A DNA stretch of 64,000 bases from Pseudoxanthomonas koreensis (GTDB taxonomy: Bacteria > Pseudomonadota > Gammaproteobacteria > Xanthomonadales > Xanthomonadaceae): NCBI RefSeq assembly GCF_010093225.1, contig NZ_PDWM01000002.1, positions 62,001-126,000 on the forward strand, written 5' to 3'. How positions within the stretch are numbered: position 1 is the first letter of the stretch; each line of letters opens with the position of its first letter. A program made the translations under genes and the position numbers. The notes below the pieces were generated by a model. That model was not told the DNA's origin. It saw only the letters and a list, made by a program, of their open reading frames with translations, and did no database searches. Positions 56,186-64,000 of this stretch are shown here, piece after piece.

Positions 56186-56191
56186 CATAAT
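56186..56191 (+). promoter_or_regulatory. -10-like CATAAT 7 nt before the WYL regulator ATG
   Basis: CATAAT (5 of 6 to consensus) ends 7 nt before ATG 56199, consistent with a leaderless mRNA. It lies in the 43-nt gap after hemC. Confidence 0.5.
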
Positions 56192-56198
56192 CCGCCGC

Positions 56199-57170
56199 AT
56201 GGACCGCTACGAACGCATCAACGCACTGCACCGCATCCTCAAGGGCGCGCGCTACCCGGTGACGGTGCCGCGGCTGCAGGACGAGCTGGGTTGTTCGCGG
56301 GCCACGGTCTACCGCGACCTGGCCTTCCTGCGCGACGCGCTGATGGCGCCGGTGGAAGGCGACGGCGAAGCCGGCTTCCGCTACGCGGCCGCCGAGAGCG
56401 ACCGTTTCGAGCTGCCCGGCCTGTGGCTCAGCTCCGAGGAACTGCATGCGCTGCTGGCGTCGCAGCAGTTGCTGCGGCGCACCGGTGGCGGCGGAGTGCT
56501 GTCGACGATGCTGGCGCCGCTGCAGCAGCGGATCGAGGGCCTGCTCGCGGCGCAGGCCGGCAGCGGGCGCTGGCCGGTGGAGCGGGTGCGGGTGATCCCG
56601 CACCGCGGCCGGCGCCTGGACGAGGCCAGTTTCCGCAGCGTGGCCTCGGCGGTGCTGGAGCGCCGGCAGCTGGCCTTCGAATACCGCGCACGCTCCACCG
56701 ACGAGACCACGCGGCGGCGGGTGTCGCCGCAGCGGATCACGCACTACCGGGACAACTGGTACCTGGACGCGTGGGACCACGACCGCGAGGCGCTGCGCAG
56801 TTTCGCGGTGGACAGGATCAGCCAGGCGCGCACGCAGGACGAAGTGGCGCGTGACGTGGAGGAGGACGTGCTCGACCAGCACCTGGCCTCCAGCTACGGG
56901 ATCTTCTCGGGCGAGCCGAAGGGCTGGGCGACGATCGTGTTCAGCCCGAAGGTGGCGCGCTGGGTGGCCGACGAGCACTGGCACTCCAGGCAGCAGGGAC
57001 GTTTCCTGGCCGACGGCCGTTACGAACTCAAGCTGCCCTACAGCGTGCCGCGCGAACTGCTGATGGACGTGCTGCACTACGGCGCCGACGCGGAGATCAT
57101 CGAGCCGCCGATGCTGCGCGAACAGGCCAAGTCGCTGCTGTCGCTGGCGCTGTCGCAGTACGACCGCTGA
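56199..57170 (+). CDS. YafY-type transcriptional regulator (HTH_11 - WYL)
   Basis: 323 residues. The winged-helix N-terminus (MDRYERINALHRILKGARYPVTVPRLQDELGCSRATVYRDLAFLRD) is followed by a WYL domain with AFEYRARSTDETTRRRVSPQRITHYRDNWYLDAWDHDREALRSFAVDRIS. The WCX C-terminal extension ends the protein. WYL proteins sense nucleic acids or small ligands and often control DNA-damage, defence or metabolic genes. No defence genes are nearby, so its target is unknown. It is followed by 312 bp holding repeat copy C. Confidence 0.9.
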   Translation: MDRYERINALHRILKGARYPVTVPRLQDELGCSRATVYRDLAFLRDALMAPVEGDGEAGFRYAAAESDRFELPGLWLSSEELHALLASQQLLRRTGGGGVLSTMLAPLQQRIEGLLAAQAGSGRWPVERVRVIPHRGRRLDEASFRSVASAVLERRQLAFEYRARSTDETTRRRVSPQRITHYRDNWYLDAWDHDREALRSFAVDRISQARTQDEVARDVEEDVLDQHLASSYGIFSGEPKGWATIVFSPKVARWVADEHWHSRQQGRFLADGRYELKLPYSVPRELLMDVLHYGADAEIIEPPMLREQAKSLLSLALSQYDR

Positions 57171-57208
57171 GCGAAGCGCGCACGGGCGCGGCCCCGGCTT
57201 TGGCTTCC

Positions 57209-57346
57209 TGTAGGAGCCCACTTCAGGGGGCGACCCGACGCCGCCCGAACACAGCCGCATCCAACGCAACCGCTCCGGAGAACATGCGTGGCATCGCGCC
57301 GCGCCTTCCGGCCTCGTCGGGTCACCCCCTGAAGTGGGCTCCTACA
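57209..57346. repeat. TGTAGGAGCCC inverted-repeat element, copy C
   Basis: 138 bp with terminal arms as in copies A and B; the right arm has one mismatch (GTCACCCC for GTCGCCCC). It lies 38 bp past the WYL gene and before a small plus-strand gene, so here the flanking genes are tandem and no stop codon is supplied. The rest of the 312-bp gap shows nothing else recognisable. Confidence 0.85.
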
Positions 57347-57482
57347 GAAGGGCGTGCGCATGGCGTCCGGTTTGCAGGGCCGACGCGGCGGCAAAAGCTG
57401 TCCTGCCGTGGCCCGCGTCGGGTCGCAACCCCTGAGATGACCCCCGCGCACCCTGCGGCTCCCAGCCTCAGGAGTCGCCGCC

Positions 57483-57812
57483 ATGCCGAACTGGTCGCCC
57501 ACGTCCGCCGTCCTTGCCCTCGGCGCCGCCGCCGGCAGCCGGCCCGATCCGATGCTGGAGAAAGTGCTGCGCCGATGGCTGGCCCTGGGCCTGCTGGCGG
57601 TGGCCCTGCTCCCGGCCCTGCGCGGCTCCAGCGACTGGCTGGGCTGGTGGCCGATGTGGCTGGTGGCCATGCCGGGGGTGGCCTGGTGGGCGCTGCACCG
57701 CTTCCGCATGCGGCTGCCGCAGCAGTTGGCGGCGCGGAGCCGTCGCCGCGGCGGCGGCCAGGCGCGCAGGCGTTACGAAACGGGTCGGCTGCAGGCGCGG
57801 CAGGCCGCCTGA
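57483..57812 (+). CDS. Small conserved membrane protein of Lysobacterales, unknown function
   Basis: 109 residues. A polar start (MPNWSPTSAVLALGAAAGSRPDPMLEKVLRRW), two hydrophobic segments (LALGLLAVALLPAL and WLGWWPMWLVAMPGVAWWAL), and a very Arg-rich tail (RMRLPQQLAARSRRRGGGQARRR) can be seen. AGGAG lies 8 nt before the ATG. It resembles a short protein recalled from other members of this order, but no function is known. The positive-inside rule places the tail in the cytoplasm. Confidence 0.6.
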   Translation: MPNWSPTSAVLALGAAAGSRPDPMLEKVLRRWLALGLLAVALLPALRGSSDWLGWWPMWLVAMPGVAWWALHRFRMRLPQQLAARSRRRGGGQARRRYETGRLQARQAA

Positions 57813-57985
57813 GGGCCACCTGCGGGGAAGGCCGCCGGGCGCCGGCCCTGCCTGGGCCGCGGCTGTCATCGGCACCGGGGAACGGACCGCACGCAATTCA
57901 CGCGGCCCTGACCATCGGCACAAGGTTGCGCCGCAGGCCTGTGCTAGCGTCCCCGGCTGTCTTTGCCGGACCCCGGAGCCGCTTG

Positions 57986-60118
57986 ATGTCCTGCTTCACC
58001 CAGGCCTGCCTGTTCGCCGGCCTCCTCGCCGCCGGTGCGGCCCACGCCCAGGAGCCCGCCGTGGCCACCGATCCCTACCAGTGGCTCGAGGACGTTGGCG
58101 GCGACAAGCCGCTGGACTGGGTCCGCGCCCGGAACGCCCGGACCGACGCCACCCTCGGCGCCAGCGCCGGGTTCAAGCACATCGAGGCGGGCATCCGCGA
58201 AGTGCTCGACTCCGACGCCAAGATCCCCGGCGTGCAGAAGATCGGCGACTGGTACTACAACTTCTGGAAGGACAGGAACCACGAGCGCGGCATCTGGCGC
58301 CGGACCACGCTCGAGGAATACCGCAAGCCGGACCCGGCCTGGGAAACGATCATCGACCTCGACGCGCTGAACAAGGCCGAGGGCGAGAACTGGGTCTGGC
58401 ACGGCGCCAACTGCCTGCGCCCGGAATACGAGCGCTGCCTCATCGCGCTCTCGCGCGGCGGTGCCGATGCCGACGTCACCCGCGAGTTCGACGTCGCCAG
58501 CAGGACCTGGGTCAAGGACGGCTTCTTCCGTCCGGAGGCCAAGGGCGGCCTGGGCTGGATCGACCGCGACACCGTCTACGTCTACACCGACTTCGGCCCC
58601 GGCTCGATGACCGAGTCCGGCTATCCGCGCGTGGTCAAGCGCTGGAAGCGCGGCACTCCGCTGGCATCGGCGCAGGTGGTGTACGAGGGCAAGCCCGACG
58701 ACATGTACATCGCCGCCGGCCACGACGACACGCCGGGCTACGAGCGCGACTTCGTCACCCGCACCCTGGCCTTCTACAACGACGAGCTGTACCTGGTTGG
58801 CAAGGACGGCGCGCTGGCCAAGGTCGACGTGCCCAATTCGGCGCAGAAGTCGGTGCAGCGGCAGTGGCTGGGGCTGGAGCTGCGCGAGCCGTGGACCGTG
58901 GGCGGCAGGACCTACAAGGCCGGCTCGTTCATCGTCACCGGTTTCGACGGGTTCATGGCCGGCAAGCGCGAGTTCGACGTGCTGTTCGAGCCGACCGACA
59001 GCACCTCGCTGGCCGGCGCCACCCTGACCCGCAACCACGTTGTGCTCAACGTGTTCGACGACGTCAAGAACCGGATCAGCGTGCTCACCCACGGCGACAA
59101 GGGCTGGACTTCGGAGCCGCTGAAGGTCGGCGGCGACGCGATCGGCACCACCAGCGTGGGCGCGGTCGACGCCGACGAGAGCGACCTGCTGTGGGTCACC
59201 ACCACCAGCTACCTGACCCCGACCACGCTGCTGCTCGCCGACGCCTCCGCGCCGGCGGCCGCGCCGCAGGCGCTGAAGGCGATGCCGGCGTTCTTCGACG
59301 CCTCGAAGGACGTGGTCGAGCAGCACTTCGCCACCAGCAAGGACGGCACCCGCGTGCCCTATTTCCTGGTCCGGCCGAAGGGCATGAAGACCGACGGCAC
59401 CAATCCGACCCTGCTGTACGGTTACGGCGGCTTCGAGATCCCGATGGTGCCCGGCTATTCCGGCGGCCTCGGTCGCGCCTGGCTGGAGCAGGGCGGCGTG
59501 TACGCGGTGGCCAACATCCGCGGCGGCGGCGAATACGGCCCGCGCTGGCACCAGGCCGCGCTCAAGGCCAACCGGCACAAGGCCTACGAGGACTTCGCCG
59601 CGGTCGCGCAGGACCTGTTCAAGCGTGGCATCACCTCGCCGCAGCACCTGGGCGCGCAGGGCGGCAGCAACGGCGGCCTGCTGATGGGCAACATGCTCAC
59701 CCAGTACCCGGAGCTGTTCGGCGCGATCGTGGTGCAGGTGCCGCTGCTGGACATGAAGCGCTACAACAAGCTGTTGGCCGGCGCGTCGTGGATGGCCGAA
59801 TACGGCAACCCGGACACCGCCGACTGGGAGTTCATCCGGCACTTCTCGCCGTACCACCTGTTCGATCCGGCGAAGGACTACCCGCCGGTGCTGTTCACCA
59901 CCTCCACCCGCGACGACCGCGTCCATCCGGGCCATGCACGCAAGATGGCGGCGAAGATGATCGAGGCCGGCAAGGACGTGACCTACTACGAGAACATCGA
60001 AGGCGGCCACGGCGGTGCGGCGAACAACGCCCAGGCCGCGCACATGAGCGCGCTGGCCTACCGCTTCCTGTGGGAGCGGCTGTCGGGCGACGGCAACGCC
60101 GGCAGCGCCGGTAAGTAA
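57986..60118 (+). CDS. Prolyl oligopeptidase family serine peptidase (S9A), exported
   Basis: 710 residues. A signal peptide (CFTQACLFAGLLAAGAAHA) precedes a seven-bladed propeller domain and a C-terminal alpha/beta-hydrolase domain. DPYQWLEDVGGDKPLDWVRARN is the typical S9A start. The nucleophile motif GGSNGGLLMGNMLTQYPELFGA puts Ser at about residue 561. TTSTRDDRVHPGHARKMAAKM holds the Asp and NIEGGHGGAANNAQAA the His. It would cleave short Pro-containing peptides in the periplasm. A second, different S9 enzyme lies downstream beyond a terminator. Confidence 0.93.
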   Translation: MSCFTQACLFAGLLAAGAAHAQEPAVATDPYQWLEDVGGDKPLDWVRARNARTDATLGASAGFKHIEAGIREVLDSDAKIPGVQKIGDWYYNFWKDRNHERGIWRRTTLEEYRKPDPAWETIIDLDALNKAEGENWVWHGANCLRPEYERCLIALSRGGADADVTREFDVASRTWVKDGFFRPEAKGGLGWIDRDTVYVYTDFGPGSMTESGYPRVVKRWKRGTPLASAQVVYEGKPDDMYIAAGHDDTPGYERDFVTRTLAFYNDELYLVGKDGALAKVDVPNSAQKSVQRQWLGLELREPWTVGGRTYKAGSFIVTGFDGFMAGKREFDVLFEPTDSTSLAGATLTRNHVVLNVFDDVKNRISVLTHGDKGWTSEPLKVGGDAIGTTSVGAVDADESDLLWVTTTSYLTPTTLLLADASAPAAAPQALKAMPAFFDASKDVVEQHFATSKDGTRVPYFLVRPKGMKTDGTNPTLLYGYGGFEIPMVPGYSGGLGRAWLEQGGVYAVANIRGGGEYGPRWHQAALKANRHKAYEDFAAVAQDLFKRGITSPQHLGAQGGSNGGLLMGNMLTQYPELFGAIVVQVPLLDMKRYNKLLAGASWMAEYGNPDTADWEFIRHFSPYHLFDPAKDYPPVLFTTSTRDDRVHPGHARKMAAKMIEAGKDVTYYENIEGGHGGAANNAQAAHMSALAYRFLWERLSGDGNAGSAGK

Positions 60119-60133
60119 CGCAGCGAAGACCCC

Positions 60134-60163
60134 GCATCCCCGGCTCGCCGGGGATGCGTCTTT
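60134..60163 (+). terminator. Intrinsic terminator after the S9A peptidase
   Basis: A perfect 10-bp stem (GCATCCCCGG and CCGGGGATGC, CTCG loop) is followed by GTCTTT, 15 nt past the stop codon. Confidence 0.75.
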
Positions 60164-60248
60164 CCGGGTGCCGCGAACCCGGATCCCCGTAACGGCATGG
60201 CGGCCCATGGCTGCCACGGGTTGGATTTCCCCTGACCGGACCCCATCG

Positions 60249-62417
60249 ATGAAACTCTCCCTCCCGCTCCTGCTCGCCGCCCTGATGACCCTGCCGACCC
60301 AGCCTGCGCCCGCCGCCGCCCCGACCCCGCCCGATGCCGCGCGCAAGCCGCACCAGGTCGAGGCCCCGTTCGGCGCCAGCCGCGACGACGAGTACTACTG
60401 GCTGCGCGACGACGAGCGCCAGGACCAGGCGATGCTGGCCTACCTGCAGGCCGAGAACGCCTACACCGACGCGGTGATGGCGCCGCTCAAGCCGCTGCAG
60501 GAAAAGCTGTACGGCGAGATCGTCGGCCGCATCAAGCAGGACGACAGCTCGGTGCCGTTCCGCGACAAGGGCTGGTGGTACTACTCGCGCTTCGAGCAGG
60601 GCAAGGACTACCCGGTGCACGCGCGCCGCCAGGACGGCGCCGGGGTGGACGCGCTGTCGATCCAGGCGGCCAACGCGCGCGGCGATTTCGCCGGCGAGCA
60701 GGTGCTGCTGGACGTCAACGCGATGGCCGCCGGCAAGGGCTATTTCAGCGTCGGCATCTACGAGGTCAGCCCGGACAACCGGCTGCTGGCCTGGGCCGAG
60801 GACGACGTCGGCCGCCGCCAGTACACGATCCGCTTCCGCGACCTGGAAACCGGCAAGGACTATCCGGAACGCATCACCGGCGTGTCCCCGGACCTGGTCT
60901 GGGCCGACGACAACCGCACCGTGTTCTACGTCGAGAACGACCCGGAGACCCTGCTCACCGTGCGCGTGAAGAAGCATGTGCTCGGCACCCCGGTGGCGCA
61001 GGACGCGCTGGTGTACGAGGAGGAGGACGACAGCTTCTACATGGGCATCGGCCGCAGCCGCGACGACCGCTACATCACCATCGGCGTGGAAAGCACCGTG
61101 TCCTCGGAGCTGCGCTACGCCCCGGCCTCCGATCCGCGCGAATTCACCGTGCTGGCGCCGCGCGAGCGCGACGTGGAGTACAGCGCCGACCACCTCGGCG
61201 GCCGCTGGGTGATCCGCACCAATGCCGGCGGCGCCACCAACTTCAAGCTGGCCATCGCGCCCAGCGACGCGACCTCGCGCGCGCAGTGGCAGGACTGGCT
61301 GGCGCACGATCCGCAGGTGTTCATCGAGGACTACGAGCTGTTCGACGGCTTCACCGCGGTGGCCGAGCGTTCCGGCGGGCTGGAGCGGATCCGCCTGATC
61401 AAGCCCGACGGCAGCCAGCAGTACGTCGATGCCGACGAGCCGGCGTATTCGATGGGCCTGTCGACCAATCCCGAACCGGAGAGCGGCTGGCTGCGCTACG
61501 GCTACACCTCGCTGGCGACCCCGGCGACCACCTACGAACTCGACGTCGCCAGCGGCGAGCGCCGCCTGCTCAAGCAGCAGCCGGTGCCCGGCTACGACCC
61601 GTCGCAGTACGCCACCGAGCGGGTGTGGATCACCGCGCGCGACGGGGTGAAGGTCCCGGTATCGCTGGTGTACCGCAAGGGCTTCGTGAAGGACGGCAGC
61701 GCACCGCTGTTCCAGTACGCCTACGGCAGCTACGGCATCTCGATGGACCCGGGTTTCAACGGCCCGGTGGTGAGCCTGCTCGACCGTGGCGTGGTCTACG
61801 CCATCGCCCACATCCGCGGCGGCCAGGAAATGGGCCGCACCTGGTACGACGACGGCAAGCTGCTGAAGAAGCAGAACACCTTCAACGATTTCGTCGACGT
61901 GACCCGCGGGCTGGTGGAGCTGGGCTACGCCGCGCCGGGCCGCGTCGCCGCGTCCGGCGGCAGCGCCGGCGGCCTGCTGATGGGCGCGGTCGCCAACCAG
62001 GCGCCGGCCGACTACCGGGTGATGGTGGCGCAGGTGCCGTTCGTGGACGTGGTCACCACCATGCTCGACACCTCGATCCCGTTGACCACCAACGAGTACG
62101 ACGAGTGGGGCAATCCGGAGCAGAAGCCGTTCTACGACTACATGCTCTCCTACTCGCCCTACGACAACCTCAAGGCGCAGGACTATCCGGCGCTGTTCGT
62201 CGGCACCGGCCTGTGGGATTCGCAGGTGCAGTACTGGGAGCCGGCCAAGTGGGTGGCCAGGCTGCGCGACGTGAACACCGGCAGCGCCCCGGTCGTGTTC
62301 CGCACCAACATGGAAGCCGGGCACGGCGGCAAGTCCGGCCGCTTCCAGCGCTTCCGCGAGCAGGCCGAGTACTACGCCTTCGTGCTCGACCAGCTGGGCG
62401 TGGCCGACGCGGACTGA
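60249..62417 (+). CDS. ptrB: Oligopeptidase B-like S9 serine peptidase, exported
   Basis: 722 residues. The signal peptide (MKLSLPLLLAALMTLPTQPAPAAA) is followed by the propeller (DDEYYWLRDDERQDQAMLAYLQAENAYTDAVM, typical of oligopeptidase B) and the hydrolase domain. AASGGSAGGLLMGAVANQAPADYRVMVAQVPFVDVVTTMLD contains the nucleophile at about residue 572. FVGTGLWDSQVQYWEPAKWVARLR has the Asp and NMEAGHGGKSGRF the His. Such enzymes cut after Arg or Lys in short peptides. The signal sequence differs from cytoplasmic E. coli PtrB. It is separated from the S9A gene by a terminator. Confidence 0.92.
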   Translation: MKLSLPLLLAALMTLPTQPAPAAAPTPPDAARKPHQVEAPFGASRDDEYYWLRDDERQDQAMLAYLQAENAYTDAVMAPLKPLQEKLYGEIVGRIKQDDSSVPFRDKGWWYYSRFEQGKDYPVHARRQDGAGVDALSIQAANARGDFAGEQVLLDVNAMAAGKGYFSVGIYEVSPDNRLLAWAEDDVGRRQYTIRFRDLETGKDYPERITGVSPDLVWADDNRTVFYVENDPETLLTVRVKKHVLGTPVAQDALVYEEEDDSFYMGIGRSRDDRYITIGVESTVSSELRYAPASDPREFTVLAPRERDVEYSADHLGGRWVIRTNAGGATNFKLAIAPSDATSRAQWQDWLAHDPQVFIEDYELFDGFTAVAERSGGLERIRLIKPDGSQQYVDADEPAYSMGLSTNPEPESGWLRYGYTSLATPATTYELDVASGERRLLKQQPVPGYDPSQYATERVWITARDGVKVPVSLVYRKGFVKDGSAPLFQYAYGSYGISMDPGFNGPVVSLLDRGVVYAIAHIRGGQEMGRTWYDDGKLLKKQNTFNDFVDVTRGLVELGYAAPGRVAASGGSAGGLLMGAVANQAPADYRVMVAQVPFVDVVTTMLDTSIPLTTNEYDEWGNPEQKPFYDYMLSYSPYDNLKAQDYPALFVGTGLWDSQVQYWEPAKWVARLRDVNTGSAPVVFRTNMEAGHGGKSGRFQRFREQAEYYAFVLDQLGVADAD

Positions 62418-62504
62418 TCCGGTACCGGGCCGGGGCGACGCCGGGCATGGGCCCGGTGATTGCCTCGTCTGCGCATCCGATGCCAGCGTCCGCCCGTGCC
62501 GGCC

Positions 62505-62510
62505 TATCAT
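62505..62510 (+). promoter_or_regulatory. -10-like TATCAT 7 nt before the YbaN-like gene
   Basis: TATCAT overlaps an in-frame upstream ATG at 62509 and ends 7 nt before ATG 62518. If used as -10, it excludes the earlier start. Confidence 0.5.
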
Positions 62511-62517
62511 GGCGCAG

Positions 62518-62910
62518 ATGGGCGAACGCAACCGATTCCGCTGGGCATGGTGGCTGCTGGCTTACGCGAGCCTGGTGGTGGGCATCATCGGTATCTTCGT
62601 GCCCGGGTTGCCGACCACGGTGTTCGTGATCATCGCCGCGTGGGCCGCCGCGCGCGGCTCGGAGCGGCTGGAGCGCCGGCTGCTGGCGCATCCGCAGTTC
62701 GGGCCGGTGATCCAGGCCTGGCGCGCCAACGGCGCGGTGCCGCGCCGGGCCAAGTGGGCCGCGACCTGGACCATGCTCGGCTGCGCGCTGATCCTGCTGG
62801 CGCTGATGGTGGCCGTGCCTTCGCATCGCGGCTGGATGGTGGCGCTGCCGATCGGCTGCATGGCCGTGGTCGGCACCTGGCTGTGGCTGCGCCCCGACCC
62901 CCCGCCATGA
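62518..62910 (+). CDS. YbaN/DUF454 family membrane protein
   Basis: 130 residues with three or four helices. RWAWWLLAYASLVVGIIGIFVPGLPTTVFVIIAAWAAARGSERLERRLLAHPQFGPVIQAWRANGAVPRRAKW is the DUF454 signature (G-I-x-x-P-x-L-P-T-T-x-F and W-x-x-x-x-x-I). Function unknown. The ATG at 62518 was preferred to 62509 because a -10-like hexamer covers the earlier codon. Confidence 0.88.
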   Translation: MGERNRFRWAWWLLAYASLVVGIIGIFVPGLPTTVFVIIAAWAAARGSERLERRLLAHPQFGPVIQAWRANGAVPRRAKWAATWTMLGCALILLALMVAVPSHRGWMVALPIGCMAVVGTWLWLRPDPPP

Positions 62911-62947
62911 AGGGGGTGCAGGGACACGACGATCACCGGATCGCCTC

Positions 62948-62953
62948 TATACT
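62948..62953 (+). promoter_or_regulatory. -10-like TATACT 6 nt before the lptM ATG
   Basis: TATACT (5 of 6 to consensus) ends 6 nt before ATG 62960, consistent with a leaderless lptM-dapF transcript. Confidence 0.5.
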
Positions 62954-62959
62954 CGGGCG

Positions 62960-63217
62960 ATGAACACGAAGACCCTCTGCGCCGCTGCCGTCATCGCGCT
63001 GCTGCTGGCCGCCTGCGGCAACAAGGGGCCGCTGGTGATGCCGCAGAAGCCGGTGCCGGTCGAGCAGGAAAGCACCGCGCCACCGGCCGACGCTACGCCG
63101 ACACCGGCCGCCGATCCGGCCGACGCCACGGCGACGCCGCCCGCGGATCCGCCGGCCGATCCGGCCACCGATCCCACCGACCCGGCCCCCGGGCCCGCGG
63201 ATGGCGGCAATGGCTGA
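62960..63217 (+). CDS. lptM: LPS assembly-associated lipoprotein LptM (YifL)
   Basis: 85 residues. The lipoprotein signal [19 protein letters not shown] is followed by [12 protein letters not shown], the signature of LptM/YifL. LptM binds LptD and aids its disulfide maturation in E. coli. The rest is a Pro/Ala/Asp/Thr-rich disordered tail. It overlaps dapF by 8 nt, and the lptM-dapF pairing is widely conserved. Confidence 0.9.
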   Translation: MNTKTLCAAAVIALLLAACGNKGPLVMPQKPVPVEQESTAPPADATPTPAADPADATATPPADPPADPATDPTDPAPGPADGGNG

Positions 63218-64000
63218 AGCCCTGCGCTTCAGCAAGATGCACGGCGCCGGCAACGATTTCGTCGTGATCGACCTGCGCGGTGGCCGCGCCGCGCCCGATA
63301 CCGTGCTCGCCGCGCGCCTGGCCGACCGCCACACCGGCGTGGGTTGCGACCAGATCCTGACCATCGAGCCGCCGCGCAGCGCCGGCGCGGTGGCCGCCTA
63401 CGGCATCTGGAACGCCGACGGCAGCCCTTCGGGCCAGTGCGGCAACGGCGCCCGCTGCGTGGCCGCGTGGCTGGTGCGCGACGGCACGGCGCGCGGTGCG
63501 CGTTTCGTGGTCGACAGCCCGGTCGGCACGCACGAGGTCGAGAGCCTGGGGGACGGCCGCTATGCCATCGCCATGGGCGTGCCGCGCTTCGCTCCGGCAG
63601 ACGTGCCGCTGTCCGGCTTCGCCACCGTGCAGCCGGAGTACGTGCTGGAGCTGGACGGCGCGCGCGTGGTGTTCGGCGCGGTGTCGATGGGCAACCCGCG
63701 TGCGGTGATCGAGGTGGCCGACGTGGCAGCCGCCGACGTGGCCGGCCTCGGCGCGAAGCTGCAGCGCTCGCCGGCGTTCCCGCAGTCGTGCAACGTCGGC
63801 TTCGCCCAGGTGCTGGCACCGGACCACGTCCGCCTGCGCGTGTACGAGCGCGGCGTCGGCGAGACCCTGGCCTGCGGCAGCGGCGCCTGCGCCGCGGTGG
63901 CCTCTCTGGTCCGCCGTGGCCGCCTGGCGCGCGAGGCGACCGTGTCGCTGCCCGGCGGCGACCTGCGCATCCGCTGGCCGGATGACGGCGCGGAAGTCAT
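63210..64000 (+). CDS. dapF: Diaminopimelate epimerase, 5' part
   Basis: The frame is open to the window edge (263 codons seen; the family has about 275-285). DapF converts LL- to meso-diaminopimelate for lysine and peptidoglycan. [17 protein letters not shown] opens the protein. [13 protein letters not shown] has the first catalytic Cys (about residue 77) and [13 protein letters not shown] the second (about residue 222). Start ATG 63210 overlaps the lptM stop region; an in-frame ATG at 63201 is an alternative. Only the last few residues are missing. Confidence 0.97.
   Translation, partial: MAEALRFSKMHGAGNDFVVIDLRGGRAAPDTVLAARLADRHTGVGCDQILTIEPPRSAGAVAAYGIWNADGSPSGQCGNGARCVAAWLVRDGTARGARFVVDSPVGTHEVESLGDGRYAIAMGVPRFAPADVPLSGFATVQPEYVLELDGARVVFGAVSMGNPRAVIEVADVAAADVAGLGAKLQRSPAFPQSCNVGFAQVLAPDHVRLRVYERGVGETLACGSGACAAVASLVRRGRLAREATVSLPGGDLRIRWPDDGAEV

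Overview
This is a high-GC, gene-dense chromosomal segment of a gammaproteobacterium of the order Lysobacterales (Xanthomonadales), most like Lysobacter, Luteimonas, Pseudoxanthomonas or Xanthomonas relatives. The evidence is protein content and gene order: a TonB-dependent-receptor/NagP/LacI/NagB-II/NagA/NagX N-acetylglucosamine locus, an algZ-algR-hemC block, LysM-dprA-smg-topA-tsaC, and the short GTAG-type dispersed repeats common in this order. No rRNA, tRNA, insertion sequence, integrase, prophage or CRISPR array was seen. About 58 protein genes are present; the first (cyoE) and last (dapF) are cut by the window edges.

Layout. 1-683: end of cyoE. 944-5105 (minus): rpsU, yqeY, a GNAT gene and dnaG, then a terC-family transporter behind a yybP-ykoY (Mn2+) riboswitch. 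5242-11356 (mostly plus): tsaD, folB, an MscS-type channel, a truncated Anbu/proteasome-type remnant, folK, a pteridine-reductase-like SDR (minus), a MidA-type methyltransferase and a VanZ-like protein. 11556-24047: GlcNAc/chitin-oligosaccharide locus in two divergent arms. The minus arm is a hexokinase-type sugar kinase, a TonB receptor and a GH20 hexosaminidase lipoprotein; the plus arm is nagP, the LacI regulator, nagB-II, nagA and nagX. They diverge from a 397-bp region with a consensus-like promoter and two LacI-type operators. 24064-28299: cca, a frameshifted soluble lytic transglycosylase and a TauE/SafE permease. 28319-37959 (minus): LysM protein, dprA, smg, two GYF_2 membrane proteins, topA, tsaC and two DUF4124 proteins. 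38094-44256 (plus): def, fmt, rsmB, an ArnT-like glycosyltransferase and an O-antigen-ligase-like protein. 44538-47608 (minus): a DcaP-type porin and an MHS-family transporter. 47925-57170 (plus): acs with a NarL-type response regulator, mdoH, a serine esterase, algZ-like kinase, algR, hemC and a WYL regulator. 57483-64000 (plus): a small conserved membrane protein, two S9 peptidases, a YbaN-like protein, lptM and dapF.

Functionally most of the window is core metabolism: translation start and tRNA modification (def, fmt, rsmB, tsaC, tsaD, cca), DNA metabolism (dnaG, topA, dprA), folate, heme and lysine/peptidoglycan steps. The GlcNAc locus is the main catabolic module: outer-membrane uptake, periplasmic hydrolysis, inner-membrane transport, phosphorylation, deacetylation and deamination under one LacI repressor.

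The most unusual signals are not protein genes. (1) Dispersed palindromic elements sit at all six convergent gene junctions, and repeat sequence supplies the TAG stop codon of six genes. (2) One ~90-bp element occurs twice with different outer arms that each remain self-complementary. (3) Eight genes have a -10-like hexamer only 6-8 nt before the start codon, as expected for leaderless mRNAs. No clearly new multi-gene protein system was found.
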